Assembly (NCBI RefSeq): GCF_009604455.1 | Contig: NZ_WEGL01000003.1 | Span: forward strand, 248,001 to 312,000 | Direction of reading: 5' to 3' | DNA length: 64,000 nucleotides | Source of the DNA: Streptomyces sp. RB17 | GTDB taxonomy: Bacteria; Actinomycetota; Actinomycetes; Streptomycetales; Streptomycetaceae | In this document: piece by piece, positions 1 through 9,888 of the stretch | How the letters are laid out: each line of letters begins with the position of its first letter | How positions within the stretch are numbered: position 1 is the stretch's first letter | Program-made: the position numbers and the translations under genes | Notes under the pieces: model-generated | Told to the model about the DNA's origin: nothing | Databases searched by the model: none | What the model saw: only the letters and a program-made list of their open reading frames with translations

Positions 1-837
1 GAGCCGACCGGCGGCAAGATCACCTACCGCGGGCAGGACATCACGCACGCGGGCCGCAGGGACCTGGCCCCGATCCGCTCCGAGATCCAGATGATCTTCC
101 AGGACCCGTACGCCTCGCTGAACCCGCGGCAGACGGTCGGCAAGATCGTCTCCGGGCCGATGGAGATCAACGGCATCAACCCGCCCGGCGGCCGCGAGCG
201 CCGGGTCCGCGAACTCCTGGAGATCGTCGGTCTCAACCCGGAGCACTTCAACCGCTTCCCGCACGAGTTCTCCGGCGGCCAGCGCCAGCGCATCGGCGTG
301 GCGCGGGCCCTGGCCCTGGAGCCGAAGCTGATCGTCGCGGACGAGCCGGTCTCGGCGCTCGACGTCTCGATCCAGGCCCAGGTCGTGAACCTGCTGCAGA
401 AGGTGCAGAACGAACTCGGCATCGCGTTCGTCTTCATCGCCCACGACCTCGCGATCGTCCGGCACTTCTCGCAGCGCGTCGCGGTCATGTACCTCGGCAA
501 GATCGTCGAGGTCGCCGACCGCGACGACCTGTACGGCAACCCGCGTCACCCCTACACCCGGGCCCTGCTCTCCGCCGTGCCCGAGGCCACGGTGGACGCG
601 GAGCCGCGCGAGCGCATCCGCCTGGTCGGCGACGTGCCCTCCCCCATCAACCCGCCCTCCGGCTGCCGCTTCCGCACCCGCTGCTGGAAGGCGACGGAGA
701 AGTGCGCCTCGGAGGCGCCGCCGCTGGTGCAGGTGGAGGGCAACAAGCCGGGCCACCTCACCGCGTGCCACTATCCTGAGACCGCGGACGCGATTCCCGC
801 TCCGCGTCTCGCGAAAGACCCCGAGGCGGCGGCCTGA
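1..837 (+). CDS. Oligopeptide ABC transporter ATP-binding protein (OppF/DppF type), 5' end outside window
   Basis: The reading frame is open from base 1, so the N-terminus with Walker A lies upstream. What remains has the Q-loop (MIFQDPYASLNPRQ), the ABC signature FSGGQRQRIGVARAL, Walker B LIVADEP, the switch His (FIAHDL) and the Opp/Dpp C-terminal extension with PSPINPPSGCRFRTRCW, whose cysteines mark the oligopeptide/nickel subfamily. It should energise import of peptides at the cytoplasmic face, probably as last gene of an upstream plus-strand opp operon. It is very similar to the ATPase at 4700-5818, which lies on the other strand. A strong hairpin follows at 926-956. Confidence 0.93.
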   Translation, partial: EPTGGKITYRGQDITHAGRRDLAPIRSEIQMIFQDPYASLNPRQTVGKIVSGPMEINGINPPGGRERRVRELLEIVGLNPEHFNRFPHEFSGGQRQRIGVARALALEPKLIVADEPVSALDVSIQAQVVNLLQKVQNELGIAFVFIAHDLAIVRHFSQRVAVMYLGKIVEVADRDDLYGNPRHPYTRALLSAVPEATVDAEPRERIRLVGDVPSPINPPSGCRFRTRCWKATEKCASEAPPLVQVEGNKPGHLTACHYPETADAIPAPRLAKDPEAAA

Positions 838-1199
838 CACACCCCTTTTCGTCAGCCGCCCCTTCGCGGAACGGACTTTCACCGGCCCATTGACCCGAGC
901 CCCTGAACGTCCGCTCCAGGGAAAGAAGGCCCGCGTCTCCCCAAGACGCGGGCCTTCGGCCTACCCAGACCGTTCCTGGTACGGCTCCCACAGTTCCGAC
1001 ACCCCCGGGCGGCCGGTGGGCGGCGCTCGGCGGGGGGGCTCGCTTCTTCCCTGTGCTGGAGCGAGGTGGGTCAAGGGTGGCCCGCAGGGCCATCGCCGAA
1101 GGCGACGCGGAGTGGAGCGCAGCGGAACGCAGCGCCCTTGACGCGCCTCGCGGAAGCACGACACTGGCCCGAGAAGCGAGCGGCCCGACGGTTACTCGT
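838..1199. other. Intergenic region without a convincing gene
   Basis: It lies between two convergent genes and holds the hairpin at 926-956. The rest is GC-rich and contains short irregular repeats built on GGAGCGCAGCGGAACGCAG. The open frames here look like GC-rich shadows, with no family resemblance. Confidence 0.5.
926..956 (+). terminator. Hairpin terminator after the oppF-like gene
   Basis: A 13-bp perfect stem (AAGGCCCGCGTCT, loop of 5 nt, then its complement) lies about 90 nt after the stop codon at 837. There is no long T run, which is usual for Streptomyces hairpin terminators. Confidence 0.7.
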
Positions 1200-2108
1200 T
1201 CACTCCTCGGTGAACAACTCCGCCGCGTTCGTGGCATGGACGGCTCGCTGGGCCCAGACCTCCAGCTGGGCCAGGTCCGTGCACGCCATGACTCGCTCGC
1301 GGGCACGGTCGGGTACCGGGATGCCGCGCCATTCGAGAATGCGGAGAGTCATCTCCTGGCGATCCTGAATCCGTCCTTGCTCCAGGCCCTGCTCCAGGCC
1401 TTGTTCCCTGCCTTCCTCGCGTACCTGCTCGGCGAGGGGGTGTCGCCAGAAGTACTGGATCGCCGTCATCAAATCCCTCCACATCTGCTTCGCCTGGGGG
1501 TCGGCCAGGCAGGAGTCGACGAACTGCACGAAGACTGCGGCACTGTCGGGGTCGATGGTCCGCAGGGCGGCGGCCAGGGACTCCAGTATGGCCGCAGCCT
1601 GCGGTCCACGCCCGTGTGTCATGGCCGAGAGCACCGCAAGGGGGACGTCCTTCTCGGCCTGCCGCTCGTCCGCGATCACCGGCACGTTGTCCGGGCCCAG
1701 CACCAGCGGCCGTACCGTCAGCGACTCCCAGCCCGGAAAGCCGAGCCGGATCGGGCGCGCGGCCCACCGCGCCGTGGAGCTGCTCTGGGTGATGACGATG
1801 AGCACCGGCTCGCAGCGGTACTTCTCGTACAAATAGGACAGGTAGTAGGGCCAGCTGCCCCGCTTGCGCTCGTCCACCTTTCCCTGGGACTCCACCACCA
1901 GCAGATACGTGCCCTCGTCCGTCTCCGCCCGCAGCAGCGTGTCCACCCGGCGCTCGACCGGTTCGATCTCCGTCAGGTCGATGTTCAGCGCCGCGATCTC
2001 CCGAGGCTCGGGGAACGGCACGCGCAGCACCTTCTGTAACGCCTTCGTCAGCAGCGTCGGATCCTTCTGGAAGATCCGGTGCAACGCCTCATGCGACGAG
2101 CCGACCAT
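1200..2108 (-). CDS. PD-(D/E)XK-like (Rpn/YhgA-type) protein
   Basis: A 302-residue protein of a family common in Streptomyces. Residues about 50-90 give a PD-(D/E)XK-like pattern: D in RRVDTLL, then LLVVESQGKVD (an ExQ pair) followed by YYLSYLYEKY. This is the arrangement of Rpn-type recombination-promoting nucleases and related transposase-associated proteins. The C-terminal part has a charged repeat (REQGLEQGLEQGR) ending in a helix. The start is supported by GGAGAG about 6 nt upstream. No transposon ends were seen around it, so it is probably a stand-alone nuclease-like gene. Activity is inferred only from the motif. Confidence 0.6.
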   Translation of the reverse strand: MVGSSHEALHRIFQKDPTLLTKALQKVLRVPFPEPREIAALNIDLTEIEPVERRVDTLLRAETDEGTYLLVVESQGKVDERKRGSWPYYLSYLYEKYRCEPVLIVITQSSSTARWAARPIRLGFPGWESLTVRPLVLGPDNVPVIADERQAEKDVPLAVLSAMTHGRGPQAAAILESLAAALRTIDPDSAAVFVQFVDSCLADPQAKQMWRDLMTAIQYFWRHPLAEQVREEGREQGLEQGLEQGRIQDRQEMTLRILEWRGIPVPDRARERVMACTDLAQLEVWAQRAVHATNAAELFTEE

Positions 2109-2140
2109 CAGCTCTCCTTTCCATCGCGATGATCAACGAG

Positions 2141-2563
2141 CTAGGCCGCCGCAAGTTCGCACCACACGAACTTCCCCCGGTCCCCGAACCGCGCCGTCGG
2201 CTGCCACCCCCAGTACTGCGCGCACGCCTTCACCAACCCCAGCCCCCTCCCCTCCTCCTCCAGCTCCGTCACCTGCTCCAGCGGACGCGGCGGATCCGGC
2301 GGCGCGGGATCGCTGTCCCACGCCCCGATCCACACGGTGCCCTCCGGGGTCCGGCGCACCCTCAGCGCCGCCGGCCCCTTCGTGTGCCGAACCGCGTTCG
2401 ACACCAGCTCCGCCGCCAGCAGCTCCGCCGTGTCCACCAGACCGATCAGCCCATGCAGGGTCAGGATCAGGCGCAGGGTGCGGCGGCACACCGTCACCGC
2501 TCTGACGTCGTTCGGAATGTAGAGGGTGTAGTCCCAGGACTCGGTGGGCTCGTTTTCGGGCAT
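2141..2563 (-). CDS. ATP-binding anti-sigma-factor-like protein (RsbW/SpoIIAB HATPase)
   Basis: A 140-residue GHKL ATPase. The N box is AAELVSNAVRHT (about residues 70-81), the G1 region is WIGAWDSDP and the G2 box is EEEGRGLGLVKA (about 105-116). There are no other domains, as usual for the many stand-alone RsbW-like proteins of Streptomyces. These bind sigma factors or anti-anti-sigma proteins, or act beside HTH/DUF397 pairs. It is divergent from the DUF5753 HTH gene at 2769, and the three genes resemble the WhiJ/AbaA-type modules that influence development and antibiotic production. Partner unknown. Confidence 0.75.
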   Translation of the reverse strand: MPENEPTESWDYTLYIPNDVRAVTVCRRTLRLILTLHGLIGLVDTAELLAAELVSNAVRHTKGPAALRVRRTPEGTVWIGAWDSDPAPPDPPRPLEQVTELEEEGRGLGLVKACAQYWGWQPTARFGDRGKFVWCELAAA

Positions 2564-2768
2564 GCGTCATCAACTCCGGACAGTGAGTGGGGATTTCGCG
2601 CGCGGTGGCATTGCCGCAGCCGTCACGGCACGACGACGCGGTGCGCTTCCGTAGCGCATCCGGTACGTCACTGACGGTAAACCTTAGAATTAAGAGACGG
2701 CAAGCCGATCCCCTAATCTGACTTCGAACGAGTCGCTCAGTCAGGCATGTTGAACCAAGGAGCAGCCG

Positions 2769-3620
2769 ATGGGGACCAAACGCGAGCCCACAGCGCGCCA
2801 GATGCGGCTGGCCGTGGAACTGCGCAAGCTCCGCGAGGCGGCGGGCCTGAGCTCCCGTGAGGCAGCGGCGCTGCTCGGCGTGAACTCCGTTCAGATCAGC
2901 CAGATCGAGGCTGGCACCTCAGGAGTGAGCGAGCAGCGCCTGCGTCGTATGGCTGCCAACTACGCCTGTACCGAGGGACGGTTCATCGATGGCCTGGCAG
3001 CGATCGCCGCAGACCGAACGCAAGGCTGGTGGGAGGAGTACCGGGGCCGGCTGCCCACGCCGTTCATGGATCTGCCCGAGTTGGAGCATCACGCCCACTT
3101 CCGCTGGGACGTGGAGTTCCTGCATGTTCCTGGCCTTCTGCAGACCGCGGATTACGCTCGGTCTCTCTTCTCGTACGTGAACCCGGAGTTTCCTCAGAGC
3201 GATGTCGAGCTGTGGGTCGATCACCGAATGACGCGCAGGGTCATCATCGAGCGCGCGGACCCGGTCCCGTACGAGGCCGTGATCCACGAGGGGGCACTGC
3301 GCATCAGGGTCGGAGACCGGTCCACAGCACGATCTCAGCTCGCCCGCGTCCTGGAGCTCTCCGAAGCCGACCACGTCACCGTACGCGTCATCCCCTTCGA
3401 CCTGGACGACTTCGGCGGTGCGGGCAGCGCGATGGTGTACGCGGGCGGCCCCGTCCCCAAGCTCGACACTGTCGTCCGTGACGGGCCCAACGGACCGGTG
3501 TTCATCGACGCCGAAGCCCAGCTCAACCGATATCGAACGCTCTTCCGTAGGGTGGAGGCAGTGTCACTCGACCCCGACCGTTCGCGTGACTTCATCCACC
3601 GGCTGTCGAAGGAGCTGTGA
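2769..3620 (+). CDS. XRE-family HTH regulator with DUF5753 (WhiJ-like)
   Basis: A 283-residue protein. The N-terminal XRE helix-turn-helix (residues about 13-65: LRKLREAAGLSSREAAALLG, then VNSVQISQIEAG) is followed by the DUF5753 domain, seen in the signature VPGLLQTADYARSLF and in the tail HRLSKEL. The ribosome site AAGGAG lies 6 nt before the ATG. The stop overlaps the GTG start of the DUF397 gene (GTGA), so the pair is translationally coupled. Such pairs control development and secondary metabolism in Streptomyces. The DUF397 partner is thought to relieve repression by the HTH protein. Confidence 0.9.
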   Translation: MGTKREPTARQMRLAVELRKLREAAGLSSREAAALLGVNSVQISQIEAGTSGVSEQRLRRMAANYACTEGRFIDGLAAIAADRTQGWWEEYRGRLPTPFMDLPELEHHAHFRWDVEFLHVPGLLQTADYARSLFSYVNPEFPQSDVELWVDHRMTRRVIIERADPVPYEAVIHEGALRIRVGDRSTARSQLARVLELSEADHVTVRVIPFDLDDFGGAGSAMVYAGGPVPKLDTVVRDGPNGPVFIDAEAQLNRYRTLFRRVEAVSLDPDRSRDFIHRLSKEL

Positions 3621-3811
3621 GCATGCTGACCCCGGACACCTGGCAGAAGTCCTCCTTCTCCGGTGGCGGCCAGGGCGACGCCTGTGTCGAAGTCGCACAC
3701 CTGGACGCCCGCATAGCCATCCGCGACTCAAAAGCACCGCGAAGAGCCACCCTCACCGTCCCGACCGCCACCTTCACCTCCTTCATCAAGGCTCTGAAAC
3801 ACAAGAGTTGA
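3617..3811 (+). CDS. DUF397 domain protein, partner of the HTH/DUF5753 regulator
   Basis: A 64-residue protein that is almost entirely the DUF397 domain: WQKSSFSGGGQGDACVEVA near the N-terminus and IAIRDSKAP in the middle. It starts with GTG inside the stop codon of the preceding regulator gene, indicating coupled translation. DUF397 proteins are small antagonists of their DUF5753 HTH partners, as in the whiJ and bldB-related loci. Length and motif order are normal for the family. Confidence 0.9.
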   Translation: MSMLTPDTWQKSSFSGGGQGDACVEVAHLDARIAIRDSKAPRRATLTVPTATFTSFIKALKHKS

Positions 3812-3857
3812 GAGACCCTCAAGAAGTGCACCCGAACCTGACGCACTGTTCAACATC

Positions 3858-4616
3858 GTGTGTCAGACTGCCGCGGTGGTAGATCATGTGTTTACCGATC
3901 TCACGCTCGCCGCGCTCTACGACCGCCTCAACCCCTGGGGGCCGGGCGACGACTTCTACCTCGGGCTGGTGCGGGAGGCCCGTGCGGTGCTGGACATCGG
4001 GTGCGGGACCGGGCAGTTGCTGCGGCGGGCGCGGGCCGAGGGGCACCGGGGGCGGCTGATGGGGCTCGATCCGGCCCCCGCCATGCTCGTACAGGCCAGA
4101 CGGGCCCGGCCGGACGTCGAGTGGGTGCTCGGGGACATGCGCACCCGGGTGTGGAGCGGGGAGTTCGACCTCGTCGTCATGACCGGGCACGCCTTCCAGG
4201 AGCTGGTCGGGGACGAGGAGATCCGGCACTGTCTGCGCGGGGCCCGGGCGGCCCTCGGTGACGGCGGGCGGTTCGTGTTCGAGACGCGCAACCCGGCCGC
4301 CCGCGCCTGGGAGCGGTGGACCCCGGACCGGGTGTACGAGATCAGCACCGCCGACGGCACCACGGTGCGGGTGTGGCACGAGGTACAGGGTGGCGGGCTC
4401 CGCGCGGGCCGGGTGCGGTTCACGGAGACCTACGACGGCGACGGCTGGGCGGCCCCGCAGGTGTGCCGCAGCGTGCTGCGGTTCCTGGACCGGGAGTCCC
4501 TGGAGGGCTTTCTGGGCGAGGCCGGGCTGAGGGTCGTCGAGCAGTACGGCGACTGGGGGCGAGGGCCGGTCACCCCCGCCAGCCCCGAGATCATCACGGT
4601 GGCCCGACCCGCGTAG
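3858..4616 (+). CDS. Class I SAM-dependent methyltransferase
   Basis: A 252-residue methyltransferase. Motif I is VLDIGCGTGQLL (about residues 45-56), the acidic residue after beta 2 lies in LMGLDPAPAML, and motif II is in EFDLVVMTGHAFQELV. The fold is that of the UbiE/small-molecule group (methyltransferase domain 25-like). The substrate cannot be read from the sequence. The GTG at 3858 is the longest start in a poor ribosome-site context, and a GTG a few codons downstream is possible. It is convergent with the bldK-like operon. Confidence 0.85.
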   Translation: MCQTAAVVDHVFTDLTLAALYDRLNPWGPGDDFYLGLVREARAVLDIGCGTGQLLRRARAEGHRGRLMGLDPAPAMLVQARRARPDVEWVLGDMRTRVWSGEFDLVVMTGHAFQELVGDEEIRHCLRGARAALGDGGRFVFETRNPAARAWERWTPDRVYEISTADGTTVRVWHEVQGGGLRAGRVRFTETYDGDGWAAPQVCRSVLRFLDRESLEGFLGEAGLRVVEQYGDWGRGPVTPASPEIITVARPA

Positions 4617-4699
4617 CCGGGTCCGGGCGGCCCAGCCAAGCCCGGGCGGCCCAGCCGGGCCCGGTCGTCGGGCTCCGGCTCGCGCCGCGGCGACAGGGG

Positions 4700-5818
<1,119 letters not shown>

Positions 5819-5876
5819 GCCGATGTCCTCCTAGGACGTACGAGCGACTACGACGACTACGAACGACGACTACGAC

Positions 5877-6941
5877 CTAGCCCAGCCGGGGCTTGATCTC
5901 TTCGATGAAGATGGTCCGCTTCTGTTCCTCCGTGAGATGGCACGCGGAGGCCCGGTCCGGGGCGAGCAGCGGCCGCTCGCGGACACAGCGGCCCGTGCCC
6001 TCCACCCGGTCCTGGAAGGTGCAGCGGGGATGGAAACGGCAGCCGGACGGCGGGGTGAGCAGCGACGGCGGGGTGCCGGGGATCGGGGAGAGCGGGGCGC
6101 CGAGGTCGGAGTCCAGGCGCGGCATCGAGTTCAGCAGGCCCCAGGTGTAGGGGTGGCGGGGCGAGCGCAGCACCTCGTCGGTCGTGCCCCGCTCCACCGC
6201 ACCGCCCGCGTACATCACCATGATGTCGTCGGCCATGTCGGCGATCACCCCCAGGTCATGGGTGATGAACACGATGCCGGATCCGAACTCCTGCTGCAGG
6301 TCCTTGAGCAGATCGAGGATCTGCGCCTGGACCGTCACGTCCAGGGCGGTCGTCGGCTCGTCGGCGATCAGCAGGTCGGGGTCGCAGACCAGCGCCATGG
6401 CGATCATGGCGCGCTGGCGCATACCGCCGGAGAACTGGTGCGGGTAGTCCTTCGCCCGCTCCCTGGGGTTGGGGATGCCGACCTTGCCGAGCATGTCCAC
6501 GGCGCGTTCCCAGGCCTGCTTCTTGGAGGCGCCGGTGTGCTTCATGTACGGCTCGGCGATCTGCCGGCCGACGGTGTAGTACGGGGAGAGCGCGGTGAGC
6601 GGGTCCTGGAAGATCATGGCGACCTTGTTGCCGCGCAGCTTCTCCAGCTCGGACTCGCGGGCCGTGGTCAGCTCCCGCCCGTCCAGCAGGATCTCACCCT
6701 CGACCGTGGTGAACATGGGGTTGTGCAGGCCGAGGATGGTCAGGTTGGTCACCGACTTGCCCGAGCCGGACTCCCCCACGATGCCGAGCGTCCTGCCGCG
6801 CTCCAGGTCGAAGGAGAGGCCGTCCACGGCCCGTACGACGCCGTCCTCGGTCTTGAAACTGACGTGCAGGTCCCGCACCGAGAGCAGGGGACCGGTGCCG
6901 GCCGGGGTCGGAGCACCGGCCTCCTTGGTCAGAGTGGTCAC
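5877..6941 (-). CDS. bldKD: Oligopeptide ABC transporter ATP-binding protein, BldKD/OppD-like
   Basis: A 354-residue ATPase with Walker A GESGSGKS (about 56-63), signature [15 protein letters not shown], Walker B LLIADEP and switch FITHDLGV, followed by the OppD-type C-terminal region ([17 protein letters not shown]). It pairs with the OppF-like ATPase downstream to form the nucleotide-binding heterodimer of the peptide importer. It follows the permease gene by 10 nt within the same minus-strand operon. Confidence 0.9.
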   Translation of the reverse strand: MTTLTKEAGAPTPAGTGPLLSVRDLHVSFKTEDGVVRAVDGLSFDLERGRTLGIVGESGSGKSVTNLTILGLHNPMFTTVEGEILLDGRELTTARESELEKLRGNKVAMIFQDPLTALSPYYTVGRQIAEPYMKHTGASKKQAWERAVDMLGKVGIPNPRERAKDYPHQFSGGMRQRAMIAMALVCDPDLLIADEPTTALDVTVQAQILDLLKDLQQEFGSGIVFITHDLGVIADMADDIMVMYAGGAVERGTTDEVLRSPRHPYTWGLLNSMPRLDSDLGAPLSPIPGTPPSLLTPPSGCRFHPRCTFQDRVEGTGRCVRERPLLAPDRASACHLTEEQKRTIFIEEIKPRLG

Positions 6942-6951
6942 GACAGTGCTC

Positions 6952-7932
6952 CTAGGCCAGCCGCACGCGCGGGTCGATGAAGGCGTACGCGGCGTCGACG
7001 ATGATGTTGAACAGCAGGATCATGCTGGCGGAGAAGAGCATCACGCCGAGCAGCAGCGGCAGGTCGCTGAAGAAGACGGACTGGACGGCGAGGTTGCCGA
7101 GGCCGGGCAGGGAGAACGTGTACTCGGTGATGATGGCGCCGCCGAACAGCGAGCCGAGGTCGATGCCGAAGATGGTGACGATAGGGATCAGCGAGCCGCG
7201 CCAGGCGTAGCGGAAGAACACGTATCTGCGGGACATGCCCTTGGCGCGGGCGGTGCGGACGTGTTCCTCCTGGAGCTGTTCGATCATCGAGGACCGCGCC
7301 ATACGGGTGTACTGCGCGGCGAAGATCGTGGAGAGGACGACCCAGGGGATGATCAGGCCGGTGAACCAGGTGAGAGGGTCCTGGGTGAACTCGTTGTAGG
7401 CGGGCTTGTCGAACCAGTGGGTCTGGTAGACGAGGATCGCCAGGGCCAGCGGGCCGAGGAAGTAGATCTGCAGCGAGCTGATCACCATGGCACCCGCGGT
7501 GGCCGTCTTGTCGATCAGTGTGCCGCGCCGCCAGGCGGCGAGCAGGCCGGTGCCGAGCCCGACGATCAGGAAGCACACGGCCGCGCCCAGGGTGAGCGAG
7601 ACGGTGGTGGGCAGCCGGTCCATCAGGGTGCTCCAGACCGCCTCGTTGGTGTGGTACGAGTAGCCGAAGCAGGGGGCGGGGCACGGTCCCTGGGCGAACT
7701 GGTTGCTGCCCATGACGAGGTTGTGCAGGAAGATCCAGTACTGCTCGGTGATGGGTTTGTCCAGGCCGAGCACATGGTGGATGTTCGCGATGGCGTCGGG
7801 GTTGCAGGTCTTGCCGCACATCATCAGCGCGGGATCCCGGGGCACCCCGAAGAACAGCACGAACGTGACGATGCTCAGCAGGAACAGAATGACGACGGCA
7901 CCGATGATCCGGCGGACGAGGAAGCGCAGCAT
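6952..7932 (-). CDS. bldKC: Oligopeptide ABC transporter permease, BldKC/OppB-like
   Basis: A 326-residue integral membrane protein. It begins with the OppB-type segment MLRFLVRRIIGAVVILFLLS and has about six membrane spans. The cytoplasmic EAA-type loop runs HVRTARAKGMSRRYVFFRYA (near residues 220-240), and the tail YAFIDPRVRLA is typical of the family. A periplasmic-side loop of about 80 residues follows the first helix. It forms the translocation pore with the OppC-like permease at 9889-10923. It lies between the lipoprotein and ATPase genes of the operon. Confidence 0.9.
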   Translation of the reverse strand: MLRFLVRRIIGAVVILFLLSIVTFVLFFGVPRDPALMMCGKTCNPDAIANIHHVLGLDKPITEQYWIFLHNLVMGSNQFAQGPCPAPCFGYSYHTNEAVWSTLMDRLPTTVSLTLGAAVCFLIVGLGTGLLAAWRRGTLIDKTATAGAMVISSLQIYFLGPLALAILVYQTHWFDKPAYNEFTQDPLTWFTGLIIPWVVLSTIFAAQYTRMARSSMIEQLQEEHVRTARAKGMSRRYVFFRYAWRGSLIPIVTIFGIDLGSLFGGAIITEYTFSLPGLGNLAVQSVFFSDLPLLLGVMLFSASMILLFNIIVDAAYAFIDPRVRLA

Positions 7933-8022
7933 GACAGGGCAGCTCTCAGACGTCGGCAGCCTTGGCGGTGCCCGGCGCGCCCCCTGCTCGGGAGCGCGCC
8001 GGGTACTACCGGACGGGGACGG

Positions 8023-9831
8023 TTACTTGATGTAGAGGCGACGCGGGTCGACCCCGCCGATCACGTCGTCGTAGACCATGCCGCCGACCTTGGAACCGGC
8101 GATCTGGACCTGCTTGTAGTACGCGGTCGGGACGACGTTGACGACGTCCTTGACGATGTACTGGTCGAGCTTCTCCCACTCGGCCGCGGACTTGACCGGG
8201 TCGGTGATCGTGTTGATCCGGTCGATCTCGCTGTTGATCTTCGGGTCGTTGACCTGCGAGTAGTTCTGCGCACCGTCGGCGATCACGCGCCCGTCGTACA
8301 GCGGCGGGATCACGGTCGAGGCGGACGGCCAGTCGGCGCCCCACGCGGTGTGGAAGATGTCGTAGTTGTTGTTCAGCTTGGAGACCTGGTCGTAGTAGGT
8401 CTCGGCCGGGATCTCCTGGCGCTGGACGTTGAAGCCGGCCTTCTTCAGGCCCGCCGCCATGGCCGTGGAGTACTGCTGGCCCTCGGGGGTGTTGATGTAG
8501 CCGAAGGTCAGCTTCATGTTGAGCTTGCCGGCCTTCTGCAGCAGCGCCTTGGCCTTCGCCGCGTCACCGCCGGGGGCCTTCTTCTTGCCCCACGGGTCGA
8601 AGGAGGGGTCGTAGCCGGAGACGGTCGGGGAGATCAGGCCGCCCGCGACCTCCATGGCGTCGGTGCCGCCGTAGGCGCGCACGAAGGGGGTGACCGGCAG
8701 CGCGTAGGCGATGGCCTCGCGGACCGTCTTGTCCTTCATGGCCGGGTGGCTCATGTTGATGTTCATCTGGCCGACGTACGGCTGGTAGCCGGAGACCGTG
8801 CGCGACTTCATCTTCGGGTCGCGCAGCACCTGGGAGAGGTTGCCCGCGTCGACCTGGTTGTTGAAGCTGATGCCGGTCTGGTCCGCGCCGCTGTCGGCGA
8901 GCAGGGCCTTGGTGGAGGTCTCGAACTGCTGGTTGAACGTGATGTTGAACTGGTCCACGTACTGGTTTCGGATCGGGTCCGTCTTCGGGTCCCAGTTCGG
9001 GTTCTTCACCAGCACCATGGACTTGCCGGACTTGAACGACTGGACCTTGTACGGGCCGGTCACCACCGGGTTCTTGTCGTACCGCTCCTTGGTGTCGCCC
9101 TTCTGGGAGACGGCCGCGTAGCCCGCCATCGCCAGCGCGTAGGGCAGGTCGGCGTGCGGCTTCTTGAAGTGGAAGACGATGGTCTTGTCGTCCGGGGTCG
9201 ACAGGACGGAGTCGGGCAGGTGCTTGCCCTTGTACGGACCGTCCGGCAGCAGCTTGCGGTAGGTGGCGCCGGAGGTGTCGGCGAGCCACTGCTGCAGGTA
9301 GGTGGGGCCCTGGTTGATGAACGGCGCGAAGAGCCGCTCGATGCTCCAGCGGATGTCCTTGGACGTGATCGGCGTGCCGTCCTGGAACTTGATGCCGTCC
9401 TTCAGCGTGTACTTCCAGGTCTTGCCGCCGTCGGTGGTGGTGCCGGAGTCGGTCGCGAGGTCACCGACCACCTCGTGCTGGTGGCCGTCGTTGCCGGTGG
9501 CCTTGTAACCCGTGAGGCCTCTGTGGAGCAGCGTCGCGAGGGAGCCCTCGTCGGAGACGTAGATCTGGGCCGGGTCGAGGTGCGCGTACGAGTCCCGCTG
9601 CAGCACCTCCATGGTGCCGCCGGACTTGGCGCCGGGCACGGGGGCCGCGGGGCCGGTGGAGTCCGCCGTGCCGCCGAACTTGATCGACGCCTGCTGCCGC
9701 TTGGCGTCCTGCTGGTCCTTCTTGTCACTGGTGCCGCTGTCGCTGCCGCCCTTGCTGCAACCGGTGAGCACGAGAGCTCCGGCCGCGAGCACGGAGAGCG
9801 CGCTGTAGACGTGGCGTCCGCCCCTACTCAT
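8023..9831 (-). CDS. bldKB: Peptide-binding lipoprotein, BldKB/OppA-like
   Basis: A solute-binding protein of the SBP_bac_5 family, about 602 residues. The N-terminus is a lipoprotein signal with lipobox LVLTGC. A Gly/Ser/Lys linker precedes the binding domain (GTMEVLQRDSYAHLDPAQIYVSDEGS with one short break). A GTG five codons upstream (9846) is an alternative start. The ATG at 9831 is preceded by GGGTGGGT. The protein should be anchored outside the membrane and deliver oligopeptides to the permeases. In S. coelicolor BldKB is needed to sense an extracellular developmental signal and also takes up toxic tripeptides such as bialaphos. Confidence 0.9.
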   Translation of the reverse strand: MSRGGRHVYSALSVLAAGALVLTGCSKGGSDSGTSDKKDQQDAKRQQASIKFGGTADSTGPAAPVPGAKSGGTMEVLQRDSYAHLDPAQIYVSDEGSLATLLHRGLTGYKATGNDGHQHEVVGDLATDSGTTTDGGKTWKYTLKDGIKFQDGTPITSKDIRWSIERLFAPFINQGPTYLQQWLADTSGATYRKLLPDGPYKGKHLPDSVLSTPDDKTIVFHFKKPHADLPYALAMAGYAAVSQKGDTKERYDKNPVVTGPYKVQSFKSGKSMVLVKNPNWDPKTDPIRNQYVDQFNITFNQQFETSTKALLADSGADQTGISFNNQVDAGNLSQVLRDPKMKSRTVSGYQPYVGQMNINMSHPAMKDKTVREAIAYALPVTPFVRAYGGTDAMEVAGGLISPTVSGYDPSFDPWGKKKAPGGDAAKAKALLQKAGKLNMKLTFGYINTPEGQQYSTAMAAGLKKAGFNVQRQEIPAETYYDQVSKLNNNYDIFHTAWGADWPSASTVIPPLYDGRVIADGAQNYSQVNDPKINSEIDRINTITDPVKSAAEWEKLDQYIVKDVVNVVPTAYYKQVQIAGSKVGGMVYDDVIGGVDPRRLYIK

Positions 9832-9888
9832 CACGAAATTACCCACCCATCCTTGAAACTGACGTTCCGTGTGGTTGACGTACTGCGG

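Noticed and set aside
1200..2108. A transposase of a mobile element.
   Set aside because: No terminal inverted repeats or target duplications were seen. The PD-(D/E)XK pattern fits a stand-alone nuclease-like protein.
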